In this document: positions 9,232 to 18,406 of the stretch, one piece after another
How positions within the stretch are numbered: the stretch's first letter is position 1
Layout: every line of letters begins with the position of its first letter
DNA from: Candidatus Aquabacterium excrementipullorum
GTDB lineage: Bacteria; Pseudomonadota; Gammaproteobacteria; Burkholderiales; Burkholderiaceae_C
Length of the DNA stretch: 64,000 bases
Direction: 5' to 3'
NCBI GenBank assembly: GCA_019112875.1
Contig: DXIO01000091.1
Span: 58,507-122,506 of the forward strand
Position numbers and translations under genes: made by a program
Notes under the pieces: model-generated
The model's input: only the letters and a program-made list of their open reading frames with translations
Told to the model about the DNA's origin: nothing
Databases searched by the model: none

Positions 9232-10410
9232 ATGAAAACCGTCCAACCTCGCTTCGTCCTGAGCGCCCTTGCTGCCGCGCTCGCCATCGGTGCCCTCAGC
9301 GGCTGCGGTGAAGAGCAAAGTGCCCAGGCAGCCGCCGGTGGCGCGCCGCCCGCCGCGCCTGTGTCCGTCGCCGAAGTGATCACCCGCCAGGTGACCGAGC
9401 AGCGCGAGTTCTCCGGCCTGGTCGAAGCCATCGACCGCGCCCAGTTGCGCCCGCGCGTTTCCGGCTACATCGACCGCGTGCAGCTCAAGCCCGGCATGCT
9501 GGTCAAGAAGGGCGACGTGCTCTTCGTGATCGACCAGCGCCCCTACCAGGCCGAAGTGGCCCGCGCCGAAGCCGCCGCTGCCAGCTCGCAGGCCAAGCTG
9601 GAGCTGGCCCGCACCGAGCAGGCGCGCTCCAAGCGCCTGCTGTCTGAAAACGCCATCGCCCAGCGTGATTACGACGAGCGCTCGTCCAACGTGCAACAGC
9701 TCGATGCCGGCGCCCGCGCCGACCAGGCCGCGCTGCAGACGGCCCGCCTGAACCTGGAATGGACCACCATCCGCGCGCCCTTCGACGGCCGCGTCGGCAA
9801 GGCCGAAGTGACGGTGGGCAACCTGGTCGATGGCAGCACCGTGCTGACCTCGGTGGTGTCGGCCAACCCGATGTACGTGAGCTTCAACAGCGACGAGACC
9901 ACCTACCTGCAAGTGGGCAAGCTGGCCCGCAGCAACCCCGCCGCGCTGAAGGTGCGCATCGGCCTGGCCAACGAACAGGGCTTCCCGCACGCCGGGCGCC
10001 TGGAGTTCGTCGACAACCAGATCGACCCGCAGGCCGGCAGCGTGCGCATGCGCGCCGTGATCGACAACAAGGATGGTTTGCTGACCCCGGGCCTGTTCGC
10101 CAAGGTGCAGGTGGGTGAGGATTCCTCGACCGGTGCCGCCTCGACGCTGGTGGCCGAACGCGCCATCGGCACCGACCAGAACCGCAAGTTCGTCTACGTG
10201 GTCGCGGCCAACAACATCCCCGAGTACCGTCCGGTACAGCTGGGCACGACCGTGGGCCCGCTGCGCGTGGTCTCGTCGGGCCTGAAGGCCGGTGACAAGG
10301 TCGTGGTCGATGGCCTGCAGCGCGTGCGCCCTGGTGCGCCCGTGGCACCGCAGGTCGTGCCGATGGAAGCGCCGCAAGGTGGCGCCTCGGCCGCTGCCGC
10401 CAAGCAATAA
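9232..10410 (+). CDS. RND efflux periplasmic adaptor subunit (membrane fusion lipoprotein)
   Basis: Lipobox 'AIGALSGCGEEQ', 'QREFSGLVEAIDRAQLRPRVSGYIDRVQLKPGMLVKKGDVLFVIDQRPYQAE'. Confidence 0.93.
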   Translation: MKTVQPRFVLSALAAALAIGALSGCGEEQSAQAAAGGAPPAAPVSVAEVITRQVTEQREFSGLVEAIDRAQLRPRVSGYIDRVQLKPGMLVKKGDVLFVIDQRPYQAEVARAEAAAASSQAKLELARTEQARSKRLLSENAIAQRDYDERSSNVQQLDAGARADQAALQTARLNLEWTTIRAPFDGRVGKAEVTVGNLVDGSTVLTSVVSANPMYVSFNSDETTYLQVGKLARSNPAALKVRIGLANEQGFPHAGRLEFVDNQIDPQAGSVRMRAVIDNKDGLLTPGLFAKVQVGEDSSTGAASTLVAERAIGTDQNRKFVYVVAANNIPEYRPVQLGTTVGPLRVVSSGLKAGDKVVVDGLQRVRPGAPVAPQVVPMEAPQGGASAAAAKQ

Positions 10411-10428
10411 GTCAGCGAGGAACCCCTC

Positions 10429-13400
10429 ATGAACATTTCACGATTCTTCGTGGACAGGCCGATCTTTGCGGCCGTGCTGTCCATCCTGGTCTTCATCGCG
10501 GGTGCGATCTCCATCTTCAAGCTGCCCATCTCGGAATACCCCGAGGTGGTGCCGCCCTCGGTGGTGGTGCGCGCCCAGTTCCCCGGCGCCAACCCCAAGG
10601 TGATCGCCGAAACCGTGGCCGCCCCGCTGGAGGAGCAGATCAACGGCGTCGAGAACATGCTCTACATGTCCTCGCAGGCCACGACCGACGGCGTGCTCAC
10701 GCTGACCGTCACCTTCAAGATCGGCACCAACGTCGAGCAGGCCGAAACCCAGGTGCAGAACCGCGTGCAGCGCGCCCTGCCCCGCCTTCCCGAGGAAGTG
10801 CGCCAATTCGGCGTGACGACCGTCAAGGCCTCGCCCAACCTGACGCTGGTGGTCCACCTGCTGTCGCCCAAGGGCAGCTACGACGACGTCTACCTGCGCA
10901 ACTACGCCACCTTGAACATCAAGGACCGCCTGGCCCGCCTCAACGGCATGGGCGATGTGCAGATCTTCGGTGCCGGCGACTACGCCATGCGCGTGTGGCT
11001 GGACCCGCAGAAGGTCGCGCAGCGCGGCATGACGGCCGCCGACGTGGTGGCCGCCATCCGCGAGCAGAACGTGCAGGTGGCCGCCGGTGTGGTGGGTGCC
11101 CCGCCCGACACCAAGGCGCCCTTCCAGCTCTCGGTCAACGCCTCCGGGCGCCTGAGCACGGAAGAAGAGTTCGGCAACATCATCGTCAAGACCAACACCG
11201 ATGGCGGCATCACGCACCTGCGTGACGTGGCGCGCATCGAGCTGGGCTCCAACGGTTACGCGCTGCGCTCGCTGCTCAACAACAAGCCGGCGGTGGGCAT
11301 GGGCATCTTCGAGGCGCCCAACTCCAACGCGCTGCAGTTGTCGACCGACGTGCGCGCCGCGATGGACGAGCTGAAGAAGGACTTCCCGCCCGACGTCGAC
11401 TACGCCATCGTCTACGACCCGACGCAGTTCGTGCGCGACTCGATCAAGGCCGTGATCATGACGCTGCTGGAGGCCGTGGCCCTGGTGGTGCTGGTGGTGA
11501 TCGTGTTCCTGCAGACCTGGCGCGCGTCCATCATCCCGCTGCTGGCCGTGCCCGTGTCCATCGTCGGTACCTTCGCGGTGCTGCTGGGCTTCGGCTTCTC
11601 GATCAACACGCTGTCGCTGTTCGGCCTGGTGCTGGCCATCGGCATCGTGGTGGACGACGCCATCGTGGTGGTCGAGAACGTGGAGCGCAACATCGCCAAC
11701 GGCCTGAACCCGCGTGCTGCCACCATCCAGGCCATGAAGGAGGTCTCCGGCCCCATCATCGCCATCGCGCTGGTGCTGTGCGCCGTGTTCGTGCCCATCG
11801 CCTATGTGGCCGGCCTGACGGGCCAGTTCTACAAGCAGTTCGCGCTGACCATCGCCATCTCGACGGTGATCTCGGCCATCAACTCACTGACGCTGTCACC
11901 CGCCCTGGCCGCCGTGCTGCTCAAGCCGCACGACGCCCCCAAGGACCGGCTGGCACGCGGCATGGACTGGCTGCTGGGCGGCTTCTTCAAGCGCTTCAAC
12001 CGCGTGTTCGACCGCGCCTCGCACCGCTACCAAGGCGGCGTGCAGGGCACCCTGAACCACAAGGTCGCCACCATGGGCGTGTACCTGGTGCTGTGCGTGG
12101 CCGCGTTCTTCGTGTTCAAGGCCGTGCCCTCGGGCTTCGTGCCGGCGCAGGACAAGCAGTACCTGGTGGGCTTCGCGCAGTTGCCTGATGCCGCCTCGCT
12201 GGACCGCACCGACGCCGTGATCCGCCGCATGTCGGACATCGCCAAGTCGGTGCCCGGCGTGGCCGAATCGGTGGCCTTCCCCGGCCTGTCGATCAACGGC
12301 TTCACCAACGCGCCCAACGCCGGCATCGTGTTCTACACGCTGGAGGACTTCCACAAGCGCAAGGGTGACCCTGCCCGCACGGGCGACGCCATCGCGGCCG
12401 AGGTCAACAAGCGCCTGGGCGCCATCCAGGATGCCTTCATCATGGTGTTCCCGCCGCCCGCGGTGAACGGCATGGGCGCCATCGGCGGCTTCAAGCTGTT
12501 CATCGAAGACCGCGGCAACGTGGGCTACGACGAGCTGTACAAGGCCACCATGGCCCTGCAGATGAAGGCCTGGCAGACGCCGCAACTGGCCGGTGTGTTC
12601 AGCAGCTACCAGATCAACGTGCCGCAGCTGTTCGCCGATGTGGACCGCGTCAAGGCCAAGCAGATGGGCGTGCCTTTGAGCAGCATCTTCGACACGCTGC
12701 AGATCAACCTGGGCTCGCTGTACGTCAACGACTTCAACAAGTTCGGCCGCACCTTCCAGGTGATGGCCCAGGCCGACGCGCCCTTCCGCAGCACGCCCGA
12801 GTCGATCTCTCAACTCAAGGTGCGCAGCAACAGTGGCGAGATGGTGCCCTTGGGCAGCCTGCTGAAGATCTCGGACAGCTACGGCCCCGACCGCGTGCAG
12901 CGCTACAACGCCTACGTGGCGGCCGACATCAACGGTGGCGCCGCCCCCGGCGTGTCGTCTGGCCAGGCCAAGGAGATCATGGAGAAGATCGCCGCCGAGA
13001 CCCTGCCCAAGGGCGTGGGCTTCGAGTGGACCGACCTGACCTACCAGGAGATCCTGGCCGGCAACACCATGGTCTACGTGTTCCCGCTGTGCGTGCTGCT
13101 GGTGTTCCTGGTGCTGGCCGCGCAGTACGAAAGCTGGACGCTGCCCCTGGCCGTGATCCTGATCGTGCCGATGTCGATGCTGTGCGCGTTGGCCGGGGTG
13201 TACATCACCAAGGGCGACAACAACATCTTCACGCAGATCGCGCTGTTCGTGCTGGTGGGCCTCTCGGCCAAGAACGCGATCCTGATCGTCGAGTTCGCCC
13301 GCGAGCTGGAACACCATGGCCGCACCATCGTCGCCGCCGCGCTGGAAGCCAGCCGCCTGCGTCTGCGCCCGATCCTGATGACGTCCATCGCGTTCATCAT

Positions 13401-13620
13401 GGGTGTGGTGCCCCTGGTGTTCTCCAGCGGCGCCGGTTCGGAAATGCGCCATGCCATGGGCGTGGCCGTGTTCGCCGGCATGCTGGGCGTGACGCTGTTC
13501 GGCCTGTTCCTGACGCCGGTGTTCTACGTGCTGCTGCGCTTCCTGGCCGTGCGCCTGGAAGGCCGCCGCACCGACGAGCCCCAGGTCCCGCCTCAAGACG
13601 CCCTCATCCAGGAGGCTTGA
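10429..13620 (+). CDS. RND efflux transporter permease (HAE1 family)
   Basis: 'MNISRFFVDRPIFAAVLSILVFIAGAISIFKLPISEYPEVVPPSVVV', TM4 'GIVVDDAIVVVENVER'; 1063 aa. Confidence 0.95.
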   Translation: MNISRFFVDRPIFAAVLSILVFIAGAISIFKLPISEYPEVVPPSVVVRAQFPGANPKVIAETVAAPLEEQINGVENMLYMSSQATTDGVLTLTVTFKIGTNVEQAETQVQNRVQRALPRLPEEVRQFGVTTVKASPNLTLVVHLLSPKGSYDDVYLRNYATLNIKDRLARLNGMGDVQIFGAGDYAMRVWLDPQKVAQRGMTAADVVAAIREQNVQVAAGVVGAPPDTKAPFQLSVNASGRLSTEEEFGNIIVKTNTDGGITHLRDVARIELGSNGYALRSLLNNKPAVGMGIFEAPNSNALQLSTDVRAAMDELKKDFPPDVDYAIVYDPTQFVRDSIKAVIMTLLEAVALVVLVVIVFLQTWRASIIPLLAVPVSIVGTFAVLLGFGFSINTLSLFGLVLAIGIVVDDAIVVVENVERNIANGLNPRAATIQAMKEVSGPIIAIALVLCAVFVPIAYVAGLTGQFYKQFALTIAISTVISAINSLTLSPALAAVLLKPHDAPKDRLARGMDWLLGGFFKRFNRVFDRASHRYQGGVQGTLNHKVATMGVYLVLCVAAFFVFKAVPSGFVPAQDKQYLVGFAQLPDAASLDRTDAVIRRMSDIAKSVPGVAESVAFPGLSINGFTNAPNAGIVFYTLEDFHKRKGDPARTGDAIAAEVNKRLGAIQDAFIMVFPPPAVNGMGAIGGFKLFIEDRGNVGYDELYKATMALQMKAWQTPQLAGVFSSYQINVPQLFADVDRVKAKQMGVPLSSIFDTLQINLGSLYVNDFNKFGRTFQVMAQADAPFRSTPESISQLKVRSNSGEMVPLGSLLKISDSYGPDRVQRYNAYVAADINGGAAPGVSSGQAKEIMEKIAAETLPKGVGFEWTDLTYQEILAGNTMVYVFPLCVLLVFLVLAAQYESWTLPLAVILIVPMSMLCALAGVYITKGDNNIFTQIALFVLVGLSAKNAILIVEFARELEHHGRTIVAAALEASRLRLRPILMTSIAFIMGVVPLVFSSGAGSEMRHAMGVAVFAGMLGVTLFGLFLTPVFYVLLRFLAVRLEGRRTDEPQVPPQDALIQEA

Positions 13621-13624
13621 TCAC

Positions 13625-15142
13625 ATGATGTCCCTTCGACACACCCTCACCCCGCTGATGCTGGCACTGGTGCTGGCCGGGTGCGCCACCGCGCCCGAGC
13701 CCCGCGATGCCAAGCTCAGCGTGCCGGCCGGCTTCAAGGAAGCCGCCGCGACCGAAGCCAACGCCACGACCACCGCCGCCGCGCCGCAAGGCCAGTGGAA
13801 AACCGCCGAGCCCTCGGAAGCCGCCCCGCGCGGCGCCTGGTGGCTCGCCTTCGACGACGCCAAGCTCAACGAACTGCAACAGCAGGCTGAAGCCGCCAAC
13901 CCCAGCCTTGCGGTCGCCGCGGCCCGGGTCAAGGCCGCCCGTGCCTCGCTGGGCAGTGCCCGGGCTGACCGACTGCCGCAGGTGGGCATCAACGCTGGTG
14001 TGACGCGCCAGAAGTACGCGCCGGCCCAGCAGGGCTACTCGGCCGACACCAACTTGCCCCCGGGCACGGTGTGGAACGCCGGCCTGAGCGCCAGTTACGA
14101 GGTCGACCTGTTCAGCCGCGTGGCCAACAGCGTGAACGCCGCCCAGGCCGACGCGCAGGCCAGCGAAGCCACCTACCGCTCGGTGCTGCTGACCCTGCAG
14201 GCCGACGTGGCCCAGGCCTACTTCAACCTGCGCACGCTGGATGCCGAAGTGGCCGTGCTGGAGCGCACCCTCGGCCTGCGCCAGGAAACGTCGAACCTGA
14301 TCGGCAAGCGCAAGGACGCGGGCGACGTGTCCGAGCTGGACGTGGCCCGTGCCCGCACCGATCTGGCCACCACGCGCGCCGAACTGCAGGGCGTGCGCGG
14401 CCAGCGTGCGCAGGTGGAACATGCCCTGGCGCTGCTGCTGGGCCAGGCCCCGGCCAACTTCAACCTCGCACCGCAGCCCCTGGCCACGGATGCCAAGGTG
14501 CCGCACGTGCCGGCCGGCCTGCCCTCGGCCCTGCTGGAGCGCCGCCCCGACGTGGCCGCCGCGCAGGCGCAGATGATGGCCGCCACGGCCCGCGTGGGCC
14601 AGGCCCGCTCGGCCGTGTTCCCGGCGCTGATGCTGACGGCCAATGGCGGCAACGCCTCGTACGAGCTGCACAACCTGTTCGACTGGAGCGCGCGCGCCTG
14701 GCTGGTCAACGCCGTGCTGTCGATGCCCCTGTTCGATGGCGGCCGCAACAAGGCCAACATCACGCGGGCCGAGGCCTCGCTGGACGAATCGGTGGCCAGC
14801 TACCGCCAGACCGTGCTGGGCGCCTTCGGCGACGTGGAGGACAAGCTCTCGGGCCTGGCCGCCGTGCGTGACCAGACCGAGTCGCTGGACGAAGCCGTGG
14901 TGGCCGCGCGCCGCTCGGCCGAACTGGCCGACAAGCGCTACCGCGCCGGTGAAGACAGCTACCTCACGCTGATCGACACGCAGCGCAGCCTGCTGGCCAT
15001 CGAGCGCCAGGCCGTGCAGTTGCGCGGTTCGTGGGCCACCACCACGGTGGGCCTGATCCGCGCGCTGGGTGGCAGCTGGGGCGAGCCGTCGGCCGCACAG
15101 GCATCCGCCCCGCCTCAAGGGGATGCGGTCAAGCCGCTGTAA
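13625..15142 (+). CDS. Efflux outer-membrane factor lipoprotein (NodT/OprM type)
   Basis: Lipobox 'LALVLAGCATAPEP', 'PRGAWWLAFDDAKLNELQQQAEAANPSLAVAAARVKAARA'; follows adaptor and permease. Confidence 0.93.
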   Translation: MMSLRHTLTPLMLALVLAGCATAPEPRDAKLSVPAGFKEAAATEANATTTAAAPQGQWKTAEPSEAAPRGAWWLAFDDAKLNELQQQAEAANPSLAVAAARVKAARASLGSARADRLPQVGINAGVTRQKYAPAQQGYSADTNLPPGTVWNAGLSASYEVDLFSRVANSVNAAQADAQASEATYRSVLLTLQADVAQAYFNLRTLDAEVAVLERTLGLRQETSNLIGKRKDAGDVSELDVARARTDLATTRAELQGVRGQRAQVEHALALLLGQAPANFNLAPQPLATDAKVPHVPAGLPSALLERRPDVAAAQAQMMAATARVGQARSAVFPALMLTANGGNASYELHNLFDWSARAWLVNAVLSMPLFDGGRNKANITRAEASLDESVASYRQTVLGAFGDVEDKLSGLAAVRDQTESLDEAVVAARRSAELADKRYRAGEDSYLTLIDTQRSLLAIERQAVQLRGSWATTTVGLIRALGGSWGEPSAAQASAPPQGDAVKPL

Positions 15143-15145
15143 AAC

Positions 15146-15177
15146 AAAAAGGGCTGCAGATCCTGCAGCCCTTTTTT
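15146..15177. terminator. Bidirectional intrinsic terminator between the RND operon and the convergent HAF gene
   Basis: AAAAAGGGCTGCAG-ATC-CTGCAGCCCTTTTTT, perfect stem with A-tract and T-tract. Confidence 0.93.
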
Positions 15178-15189
15178 CTTGCTCGGCGC

Positions 15190-16332
15190 TTATGCCGCCC
15201 GAGCGGACCGGGTTCTGCGGTGAAGCCTGAGCAGAGACACGGCCAGCAAGCCCATCATCGACATCACCTGAGTATTCACCTCCGGAACGGGTGACAACAC
15301 ATAGCCCTGGTAGAAGCCCTGGGGATTCACGCCCATGCCCACGATCTGCCCGGCCTCGTTGATGTCCGTGGCCGACAGCAGGGTCCAGCCCGTGGCCACC
15401 ACGTCAGCCAGGCTGTTGAGATCGATCACTTCACCATGCAGCCACATCACGGCGCGCTGGTCGTTCGATCCACTGAAATTGCGATCGCTGAAGCCCACGG
15501 CCACGCCAGCGTTGTTGATGGCCAGGGCCGCGCTCCAGTCGTCACCGGCCAACCCGCCCAGCACGGTGCGCTGGCCGTCTTGCCACAGCACGGCCTTGTC
15601 CAGTTCGATGCCCACGATCTGGCCGACATCGTTGATGTCGTAGGCGGAATCACCGAACCGGGATGCCGATGATCCGCTGAGATCAATCAGTTGTCCCTTG
15701 TCCCACAGGACGGCATGCTTCGAACCGAACCCGTCAGCGGCGCTGGAGTACCCCACTACCTGACCCGACGCGTTGATGGCATTCGCGCCGCTGCTGCCGG
15801 TGGCGGTCAAGGCACCAAGGTCCACCATGCTGGTGCCGTTCCAGAGAAAAGCCCGGTCCTTGTGGTCGCTGTAAGGCAGCAAGGTGTCGCTGACACCCAC
15901 GACCTGGCCGCTGTTGTTGATGTCGTAAGCCGTGCTGTTCCGGCCTCCGGAGAGCACCCCCAGGCTCACCATGGCCCCGTTGGTCCATAAGGCGGCTTCG
16001 TAACCGTAGACGATCTCGCCAGGCCTGATGGGGAAGGCGCCGCCAACCACCTGGCCCGCATCGTTGAGGCCATAAGCGCTGGACTGGTAGCGGGTTTCCA
16101 GATCGGAAATGACACCGCCTTGCCACATGAACACCGTCTCACGCGGCGCGAAGCTGCTGCCGGCCACCTGGCCATGCTCATTGATGCCGCCAGGCGTGCT
16201 CATCCTGCCGTCGGGCGGGTAACCGATGTCGGTGAACGTCCATTCACCAGCCGCCTGAGCGCTTTGCGCGGCCAAGGCCAGCGCCAACATTCCCAGCCAG
16301 CGGTAGCCGGCCCCCTGCATGCCAAAGTTCAT
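15190..16332 (-). CDS. HAF-repeat extracellular protein with PEP-CTERM-like C-terminus
   Basis: Signal peptide 'MLALALAAQSAQA'; repeats 'INEHGQVAG', 'LNDAGQVVGGAF', 'INNSGQVVGVS', 'INASGQVVGYS', 'INDVGQIVGIE', 'INEAGQIVGMG'; C-terminus 'SPVPEVNTQVMSMMGLLAVSLLRLHRRTRSARAA'. Confidence 0.8.
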   Translation of the reverse strand: MNFGMQGAGYRWLGMLALALAAQSAQAAGEWTFTDIGYPPDGRMSTPGGINEHGQVAGSSFAPRETVFMWQGGVISDLETRYQSSAYGLNDAGQVVGGAFPIRPGEIVYGYEAALWTNGAMVSLGVLSGGRNSTAYDINNSGQVVGVSDTLLPYSDHKDRAFLWNGTSMVDLGALTATGSSGANAINASGQVVGYSSAADGFGSKHAVLWDKGQLIDLSGSSASRFGDSAYDINDVGQIVGIELDKAVLWQDGQRTVLGGLAGDDWSAALAINNAGVAVGFSDRNFSGSNDQRAVMWLHGEVIDLNSLADVVATGWTLLSATDINEAGQIVGMGVNPQGFYQGYVLSPVPEVNTQVMSMMGLLAVSLLRLHRRTRSARAA

Positions 16333-16432
16333 TGTCTTGCTCCCTGATGAACGGCCATTATCGTCACATGGCGTCACATTTCATCCAGGGGGTCCCTCAT
16401 TCGTGTGGTGGCCCGCGCGCTCGCGGCAGGCA

Positions 16433-17179
16433 TCATCGCCCTGACACCATCGTCCAGCCGAAATCCGACATCGGCAGTTGAAAACGCGCATGCCGGATGT
16501 CCACGCCGAAAGGCTCCACCGGCGACAGCAGCGAGAAATCCGTGCTGCTGCTGACCTGCGCCCGCACGTTGGCACGCAGAACCACCTGCGTGTCCAGCAC
16601 CGTCTTGATGGGCACGCGCAGCGGGCCGGCCAGCTCGCCCGACACGTCCAGCGCCAGCGCCAGCGGGATCTGGGCCGACACGGGCACGGCCACCTTCACG
16701 GGTACCACCACCTTCACCGGGATCGTCACCGGAAAGCTCGGCCACCACGACACCACCGGCACCTCGGCGCTCACCGTGGTGTCCACCGGGATGTCGCCTT
16801 CGAAATTCACCACCGTGTGCACCGGCACCACCGTGTCGATCACGGTGTGCGCTTTCAAGTTGTTCTGCACCTGCACGCGCACCTCCTGGTTCAGGGGCAG
16901 CCGCAGGCGCTGGGTCGATTCCAGGTGCGTGAGCACGGGCTCGGCCACCTCGGCCCGCGCGGCCAGGCCTTCGGGCAGGCGGAGTTGCACGGGCTGATCG
17001 CGCATCTCCAGCACCGTGACCCACTCGCGCCGCACGTAGAAGAACCCGGCCACCACCAGCGCCAACCACAGCAGCGCGGTCAGCAGGCTCACCAGCAGCA
17101 GCGCGCGGCGCGTGACGGGACGGTTCCAGCCTCCGGGGGCCGGCGGTGGTGCTGACGGGGCCAAGGTTTGCGTGGACAT
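16433..17179 (-). CDS. Hypothetical membrane-anchored V/P/I-rich repeat protein (paralogue B)
   Basis: One N-terminal TM (ALLLVSLLTALLWLALVVAGFFYV) then 'VVPVHTVVNFEGDIPVDTTVSAEVPVVSWWPSFPVTIPVKVVVPVKVAVPVSAQIPL'. Confidence 0.8.
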   Translation of the reverse strand: MSTQTLAPSAPPPAPGGWNRPVTRRALLLVSLLTALLWLALVVAGFFYVRREWVTVLEMRDQPVQLRLPEGLAARAEVAEPVLTHLESTQRLRLPLNQEVRVQVQNNLKAHTVIDTVVPVHTVVNFEGDIPVDTTVSAEVPVVSWWPSFPVTIPVKVVVPVKVAVPVSAQIPLALALDVSGELAGPLRVPIKTVLDTQVVLRANVRAQVSSSTDFSLLSPVEPFGVDIRHARFQLPMSDFGWTMVSGR

Positions 17180-17189
17180 CGACCCGTGC

Positions 17190-18083
17190 TCAGCGGCTGC
17201 GCAGTTTCAGGCCTTCGCCACCGACATGGGACGATGGTGTGGACACGGCGGGCGCTGGTGCCGCCTCTGCCCCACGTGCTGGCTCGGCCAGCCCACCAAC
17301 GCCCACCGCCCCACTGGCCACGGGCCCGGCCACCGGCCACTGCTTGGGCCACCAAGGCGGTGCCTCCCGCGGCAGCACGCGGATCGCATCGAAGGGCAGA
17401 TCCAGCCGCACCAGTTGCAGGCCGGCCTCCACCACCTGGCCCGGGAAGGTCAAGGTGGCGTCCACCGGCGCAGTCACCGGCAGGCTCATGGACTGCTTGA
17501 TCGGGATGGTGGTTTCGAACACCGTGTCCACCTGTGCGTGCAGCGGTTCTGGCAGGCGCACCACGGCCGGCATGTTCAGCGACACGGGGATCTGCTTGCG
17601 CACCGGAATCACGATGTCCACCGGCACGTCGGCGCGCAGCGGCACGCGGCCCTTGATGGGCAGGGTCACGTTGAAGCCCAGCACGCGCGTCTGCACCTTG
17701 GCATCCAGGTCGATGGCCTGGTCCACCTTGAGCACGTGCTTGACGGGCACCTCCAGGTCGATGGGCACCATGGTGTCCACCGCCACCTTGATCGGGATGG
17801 GCTCGGTGATGGGGATGCTGAGCGCCTGCGAGATGGGCACGCGCACCGGCAGGCGCTCATCGACCTTGACCTGCACCCGGTTGCTCACGGCCGCGCGCAC
17901 GGCCAACTGCTCCGGCAGCTTGATCAGCGCCGTCTGCTCCTTGAGCGCCACCTGGGCCACCAGGTGGTTCCAGGCCCACCAGCCGGCGCCTGCCGCCAAG
18001 GCCGTCATCAACAGCAGCAGCAAGGCCGCCGTGAGGATGAGCGTGCGCCAGGTGACGGGTTTGGACGGTGGCAGGACAGGCAT
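17190..18083 (-). CDS. Hypothetical membrane-anchored V/P/I-rich repeat protein (paralogue A)
   Basis: One N-terminal TM (LILTAALLLLLMTALAAGAGWWAW) then 'LPVRVPISQALSIPITEPIPIKVAVDTMVPIDLEVPVKHVLKV...RVPLRADVPVDIVIPVRKQIPVSL'; resembles the downstream gene. Confidence 0.8.
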   Translation of the reverse strand: MPVLPPSKPVTWRTLILTAALLLLLMTALAAGAGWWAWNHLVAQVALKEQTALIKLPEQLAVRAAVSNRVQVKVDERLPVRVPISQALSIPITEPIPIKVAVDTMVPIDLEVPVKHVLKVDQAIDLDAKVQTRVLGFNVTLPIKGRVPLRADVPVDIVIPVRKQIPVSLNMPAVVRLPEPLHAQVDTVFETTIPIKQSMSLPVTAPVDATLTFPGQVVEAGLQLVRLDLPFDAIRVLPREAPPWWPKQWPVAGPVASGAVGVGGLAEPARGAEAAPAPAVSTPSSHVGGEGLKLRSR

Positions 18084-18196
18084 CGTGCGGGCACTCCAGG
18101 CCGAAAGCCGCTGAGGTCTATATCATGGCATCCCCTTCCAGGGCCTGCCCGCCCCGGCGACGCCCTTTGCCAACACCGCTGATCCAGAACAACCCC

Positions 18197-18406
18197 ATGA
18201 CCGGCCTGCTCACCGACCTGGACACGGCCCGCGCCGCCTTCCAGGCCCTGCAAGAACGCGCAGCCAGCCAGGGCGTCACCCTGCGCGCCCCGCCGCCCGA
18301 ACCGACCACCTGCTGCGGGCGAGGCTGCAACGGCTGCGTGTGGGAAGGCTTCTACGCGGCCGCCAACTATTGGCGAGACGAAGCGATGTTGATCCTGGAA
18401 GACTGA
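18197..18406 (+). CDS. Small Cys-rich oxidoreductase-like domain protein
   Basis: 'EPTTCCGRGCNGCVWEGFYAAANYWRDEAMLILED', CCGxGCxxCVW motif. Start could also be 18125. Confidence 0.7.
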   Translation: MTGLLTDLDTARAAFQALQERAASQGVTLRAPPPEPTTCCGRGCNGCVWEGFYAAANYWRDEAMLILED

